DNA of 64,000 nucleotides from NCBI RefSeq assembly GCF_024679245.1, contig NC_090184.1, positions 13,901,233 to 13,965,232 of the forward strand, in the 5' to 3' direction. Below the pieces are notes generated by a model, which searched no databases, was not told the DNA's origin, and was given only the letters and a program-made list of their open reading frames with translations. The stretch comes from Pseudorasbora parva (taxonomy: Eukaryota; Chordata; Actinopteri; Cypriniformes; Gobionidae). Positions 60,205 through 64,000 of the stretch are shown here, one piece after another; the stretch's first letter is position 1; every line of letters starts with the position of its first letter. A program made the position numbers and the translations under genes.

Positions 60205-61176
60205 GAACGATCTGACCAAGCAATGGAAGCAGCGAGTAATCCATCTACAGCGCTTGAGGACTTTGTTAACTGCAGTATTCGTCGTATGGATTCCCAGGAG
60301 AAGAATCTTAATGACACGGGTCGCGCAGTCCAGGCCCTGGTGGCGCAGGTGTCCGAGCTCACCCAGCAATTTCAACTTCTGCGAGCTCCCACTGCGCCGC
60401 CCACACCGGCCGTTCCCCCCACACCACCAGAGAGCCCTTCCCAGTCAGAGGCACGTCTACCAGTTCCTGAGGCATATTCAGGTGAACCCAGTTACTGCAG
60501 AGCATTTCTAACACGGTGTTCCATGCATTTTTCTCTTCAACCCAGGACCTTCAACAGTGAGCGAGCCAAGGTGGCATTTGTCCTGACGCTGTTGACTGGG
60601 AGAGCGGCGTTATGGGGAACGGCGGTGTGGGAGAACCAAGATCCGTGCTGCGCCTCGTTCCAGACACTCTCCGCTGAGATGAAACGAGTATTTGATCGGG
60701 CCGTCGCCGGGAGAGAGGCGGCCAGAATACTTGTGGATCTTCGTCAGGGAGAGAGATCAGTTTCTGACTTTTCCATTGAGTTCAGAACATTAGCAGCAGA
60801 GTGTCAATGGAACGAGGAGGCGCAGTGGGACGTTTTCCTGCATGGGTTGGCTGACCGCGTCCAGAGGGAGATTTACGCCTTGGACCTTCCGACATCACTT
60901 AATGGACTTATCGAGCTGGCTCTAAGAGTGGATGCTCGACTGTCCAGAGTCGAGCGACGGACCCTGCCCAGCCGCTTCCCTGGAGGAGCTGAGGGTCCAC
61001 GTTTCAGCGGCGGGGACGCGGTCAGTCCAGTCTACGATCACGAACCCATGCAGGTGGGGCGAGCTCGGCTTTCCCGGGAGGAGAGGGAGAGGCGGAGATC
61101 TCAAGGCCTTTGCCTCTACTGCGGGGGAGCGGGCCATTACGCTTACAACTGTCCGGTAAAAGGCCAAGCCCGATAG
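60199..61176 (+). CDS. Ty3/gypsy Gag with CCHC zinc knuckle
   Basis: 325 aa from the ATG at 60199, which spans the LTR/internal junction; ATG 60223 is an alternative. An upstream in-frame ATG at 60091 lies in the LTR. Residues 85-240 form a retrotransposon Gag capsid-like domain ([33 protein letters not shown]). The C-terminus has one zinc knuckle, [14 protein letters not shown], matching C-x2-C-x4-H-x4-C. It packages element RNA in virus-like particles. The frame is intact. The pol frame is -1 relative to this one and already open at the gag stop, so pol is probably made by a -1 frameshift. Confidence 0.92.
   Translation: MTERSDQAMEAASNPSTALEDFVNCSIRRMDSQEKNLNDTGRAVQALVAQVSELTQQFQLLRAPTAPPTPAVPPTPPESPSQSEARLPVPEAYSGEPSYCRAFLTRCSMHFSLQPRTFNSERAKVAFVLTLLTGRAALWGTAVWENQDPCCASFQTLSAEMKRVFDRAVAGREAARILVDLRQGERSVSDFSIEFRTLAAECQWNEEAQWDVFLHGLADRVQREIYALDLPTSLNGLIELALRVDARLSRVERRTLPSRFPGGAEGPRFSGGDAVSPVYDHEPMQVGRARLSREERERRRSQGLCLYCGGAGHYAYNCPVKGQAR
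60206..60216 (+). promoter_or_regulatory. Self-priming site of the gypsy element
   Basis: AACGATCTGAC, one base after the LTR, is the exact reverse complement of GTCAGATCGTT at 59917-59927 in the LTR. An 11-base match between the transcript's 5' end and the primer site is the signature of Tf1/sushi self-priming, in which the folded RNA 5' end primes its own reverse transcription. Confidence 0.75.
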
Positions 61177-61181
61177 TAAGT

Positions 61182-64000
61182 ATGAGGCTACTATCGGGTG
61201 GGATCTCCGCCGAGAAGACCTCATCCACATCTACACTCCTCCCGGTAAGACTGAGATGGTCAACCAACACCCACGACTGTCAGGCACTTCTGGACTCCGG
61301 GGCTGAAGGTAACTTCATGGATCACACATTTGCACACAAGCTTCAGATTCCACTCAGACCCCTCACTAACAAGATCGGTGTACATGCCCTTAACGGTCAA
61401 GAACTTCCCACCATTTCGCTCACCACTGGAGAGATTACCCTCATCACGTCAGGCAACCACTCTGAGATTATCTCCTTTTATATTCTGGACTCTCCTCTCG
61501 CACCCATCGTTCTTGGTCACCCCTGGCTCATCCATCACAACCCTAGAGTGGACTGGCATCAGAAAGAGATCTTGGCGTGGAGCAATACATGTCATGAGTC
61601 CTGTCTTGTGTCTGCATGTCCGTCTGTTTCTGTCTCTGTCTTTCAGGAGGAAGCAGTGGATTTGTCTAACGTGCCCGCAGAGTACCGCGACCTGAAGGAG
61701 GTGTTCAGTAAGTCTCGGGCTGCTTCTCTCCCTCCGCATCGTCCCTATGACTGTGCCATAGATTTACTGCCAGGTAAATCTCCGCCTAAAGGCAAGTTAT
61801 ATTCACTTTCTGCTCCAGAAAGGGAGGCTATGGAGAAATATATTTCTGATTCACTGGCAACAGGGTTCATCCGCCATTCCTCTTCTCCAGCGGGGGCGGG
61901 GTTCTTTTTTGTGGGGAAGAAGGACGGATCTCTGCGATCTTGTATTGATTACCGGGGGCTGAACAACATCACGGTAAAGAATACTTACCCTTTACCGTTG
62001 ATGTCTTCAGCTTTCGAGAGGTTGCAGGGAGCGTCGATTTTCACAAAATTGGATTTACGAAACGCTTATCATTTGGTCCGCATTAGGGAGGGGGATGAAT
62101 GGAAGACCGCTTTTAACACCCCCAGGGGGCACTTTGAATATTTGGTCATGCCTTTCGGCCTGTCCAACTCCCCAGCGGTCTTCCAGGCACTCGTCAATGA
62201 CGTGCTGCGAGATATGGTCGATCAGTTCATATATGTCTACCTGGATGACATATTGATTTTTTCCTCTTCTCTCCAGGAACACGTGCAGCACGTTCGACGA
62301 GTGCTTCAGAGGTTGCTAGTGAATGGGCTTTTTGTCAAGGCGGAGAAATGCGCTTTTCATGCACAGTCTGTTCCTTTCCTGGGGTACATCGTTTCGACTG
62401 AGGGAATGCGTATGGATCCCGAAAAGGTTAAGGCTGTGGTAGATTGGCCAAGTCCAGATTCCCGTAAGGCCCTACAGAGGTTTCTGGGATTCGCCAATTT
62501 CTACCGGCGTTTTATTCGCAACTTCAGCCAACTAGCCGCACCTCTGATCGCCTTGACCTCCCCCAGAACTGCGTTCAGGTGGTCAAACACAGTCGAGGCT
62601 GTGTTTGTCAAACTGAAAGGTTGCTTTGTTTCAGCCCCCATTTTAATCGCCCCTGATCCATCACGTCAGTTTGTGGTGGAGGTCGATGCGTCAGAGGTGG
62701 GGGTAGGTGCGGTGTTGTCCCAACGTTCTCCCACAGACGACAAGATGCACCCTTGCGTGTTTTTTTCCCATCGTTTATCCTCTGCCGAACGGAATTATGA
62801 CATTGGTAACAGAGAGTTGTTGGCAGTCAAGTTAGCATTGGAGGAATGGCGCCACTGGTTAGAAGGCTCGGGGGTGCCTTTTATAGTTTGGACTAATCAC
62901 AAGAACTTGGAATACATTAGAACTGCTAAAAGATTGAACTCCAGGCAGGCTCGGTGGGCACTTTTTTTCGGTCGTTTTGATTTTACTCTCTCGTACCGCC
63001 CGGGTTCCAAGAACATCAAACCCGATTCTTTATCGCGCATTTTTGACCGTTCCGAACGCCCGTCTACTCCCGAATGCATTTTACCTGAGACCCTAGTTGT
63101 CTCCACACTCACATGGGAGGTCGATTCGAAGGTCAAGAAGGCCTTCGAAGGGGTAACGCCTCCGTCCGGTTGCCCACCGAATCGGTTATTTGTGCCGGAG
63201 GAATTGCGGTCCAACGTTATTCAGTGGGGGCATTGTTCTAATGTGGCTTGTCATCCAGGAGTCAGACGAACTCAATTTTTGGTCAAGCAACGATTCTGGT
63301 GGCCACTTATGGCTCGAGACGTTCACAGTTTTGTTTTGGCTTGTTCAGTTTGTGCCACTGGTAAGACTTCCAATCGACCCCCTGATGGGTTACTTCAACC
63401 GCTGTCTGTCCCTTCGAGACCCTGGTCCCATATAGCGCTAGATTTTATCACCGCCCTTCCGCTCTCTCAAGGTTACACGGTGGTTTTAACCGTGGTGGAC
63501 AGGTTCTCGAAGGCGGCTCATTTCATTCCCTTGCCCAAATTACCTTCAGCCAAGGAGACAGCGTTGATAGTCATTAATCACGTCTTTCGCTTACATGGCC
63601 TCCCGACGGACGTGGTTTCCGACAGAGGACCCCAATTTGTGTCCAAATTTTGGCAAGAATTTTGTAGGTTACTGGGAGCGACTGTCAGTCTGTCCTCAGG
63701 GTTTCACCCCCAGAGCAATGGCCAAACTGAAAGAGCCAACCAAGATTTGGAAAGAGCGTTGCGATGTCTGGTCTCTAAGAATCCTTCCTCGTGGAGCCAG
63801 CAACTGTCTATGGTGGAGTACGCCCACAATACGTTACCAGTGTCATCCACGGGCCTATCTCCGTTTGAGTGTAGTGTAGGTTACCAGCCACCTATTTTTC
63901 CTAGTCTGGAACCCGAGGTCGCGGTCCCCTCTGCTCACGCCTTTATCCAGAGGTGTCACCGCACCTGGACTAGAGCCCGTGAGACTCTGCTCCAGGTGAG
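61182..64000 (+). CDS. Ty3/gypsy Pol (protease-RT-RNase H-integrase), runs off the window
   Basis: Open without a stop from upstream of 61182 (first Met after the gag stop) to the last base. Protease: [10 protein letters not shown] near 61290-61320. Reverse transcriptase: [44 protein letters not shown] and YLDDIL near 62236-62255. RNase [17 protein letters not shown] and [14 protein letters not shown], but the third acidic position reads WTNHKNLEY at about 62890-62915, with Asn in place of the usual Asp. Integrase: a zinc-binding region with CxxC at LACSVC, then [17 protein letters not shown] and [10 protein letters not shown] carrying D, D and E. The C-terminal chromodomain expected in this clade would lie beyond the window. 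Confidence 0.93.
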   Translation, partial: MRLLSGGISAEKTSSTSTLLPVRLRWSTNTHDCQALLDSGAEGNFMDHTFAHKLQIPLRPLTNKIGVHALNGQELPTISLTTGEITLITSGNHSEIISFYILDSPLAPIVLGHPWLIHHNPRVDWHQKEILAWSNTCHESCLVSACPSVSVSVFQEEAVDLSNVPAEYRDLKEVFSKSRAASLPPHRPYDCAIDLLPGKSPPKGKLYSLSAPEREAMEKYISDSLATGFIRHSSSPAGAGFFFVGKKDGSLRSCIDYRGLNNITVKNTYPLPLMSSAFERLQGASIFTKLDLRNAYHLVRIREGDEWKTAFNTPRGHFEYLVMPFGLSNSPAVFQALVNDVLRDMVDQFIYVYLDDILIFSSSLQEHVQHVRRVLQRLLVNGLFVKAEKCAFHAQSVPFLGYIVSTEGMRMDPEKVKAVVDWPSPDSRKALQRFLGFANFYRRFIRNFSQLAAPLIALTSPRTAFRWSNTVEAVFVKLKGCFVSAPILIAPDPSRQFVVEVDASEVGVGAVLSQRSPTDDKMHPCVFFSHRLSSAERNYDIGNRELLAVKLALEEWRHWLEGSGVPFIVWTNHKNLEYIRTAKRLNSRQARWALFFGRFDFTLSYRPGSKNIKPDSLSRIFDRSERPSTPECILPETLVVSTLTWEVDSKVKKAFEGVTPPSGCPPNRLFVPEELRSNVIQWGHCSNVACHPGVRRTQFLVKQRFWWPLMARDVHSFVLACSVCATGKTSNRPPDGLLQPLSVPSRPWSHIALDFITALPLSQGYTVVLTVVDRFSKAAHFIPLPKLPSAKETALIVINHVFRLHGLPTDVVSDRGPQFVSKFWQEFCRLLGATVSLSSGFHPQSNGQTERANQDLERALRCLVSKNPSSWSQQLSMVEYAHNTLPVSSTGLSPFECSVGYQPPIFPSLEPEVAVPSAHAFIQRCHRTWTRARETLLQV

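Overview
This is vertebrate DNA, most likely from a cyprinid (carp or zebrafish-like) fish. Genes have short exons with GT-AG introns. The sequence is saturated with teleost transposons (Tc1/mariner, hAT, Harbinger-like, TTAA-target elements, DIRS, Ty3/gypsy of the Tf1/sushi type, a HAmo-like SINE) and long TA, GT and CA microsatellites. I see no prokaryotic feature and no tRNA or rRNA gene.

Only two host genes are supported, both on the + strand and both ubiquitin ligases. The first (10421-15329, 11 exons, about 747 aa) joins an N-terminal Neuralized (NHR) domain to a C-terminal HECT catalytic domain; I do not know this combination from any named family. The second (50823-53325, 4 exons, 280 aa) is neurl3: NHR plus C-terminal RING. 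Both have a tiny phase-1 first exon, an NHR exon of exactly 498 nt, and a third exon with the same entry and exit phase. The simplest reading is tandem duplication of a neurl3-like gene, with the RING exon of one copy replaced by HECT exons. neurl3 has a compact promoter with a kappaB-like site, GC boxes, CCAAT and a TATA-like box.

Almost everything else is mobile or repetitive. 1-4980: an LTR element on the minus strand next to a decayed Ty3/gypsy element whose integrase is deleted and whose 3' LTR carries another insertion. 5-10 kb: microsatellite and a 33-bp minisatellite. 13.7-32 kb: four copies of one 640-bp TTAA-flanked element, three split by later insertions. One of these holds a 1.4-kb array of 36-bp units; another holds a 7-kb hAT with 8-bp target duplication that itself contains a nearly intact DIRS retrotransposon (gag, RT/RNase H, tyrosine recombinase). 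32.4-33.1 kb: three copies of a 248-bp unit. 34-45 kb: LINE-like tails, duplicated blocks, a solo LTR and Tc1 relics.

45.4-49.3 kb: a Tc1 element broken by a Harbinger-like element and by an unusual LTR-bounded insertion. That insertion carries two pieces of an NFATC3-like host gene in opposite orientations between inverted LTR ends, flanked by a perfect 5-bp target duplication. 54-59.7 kb: a long hairpin, a SINE and more Tc1/Harbinger nests. 59.7 kb to the end: a young Ty3/gypsy element with 5' LTR, self-priming signature, gag with zinc knuckle and an open pol that runs off the window.
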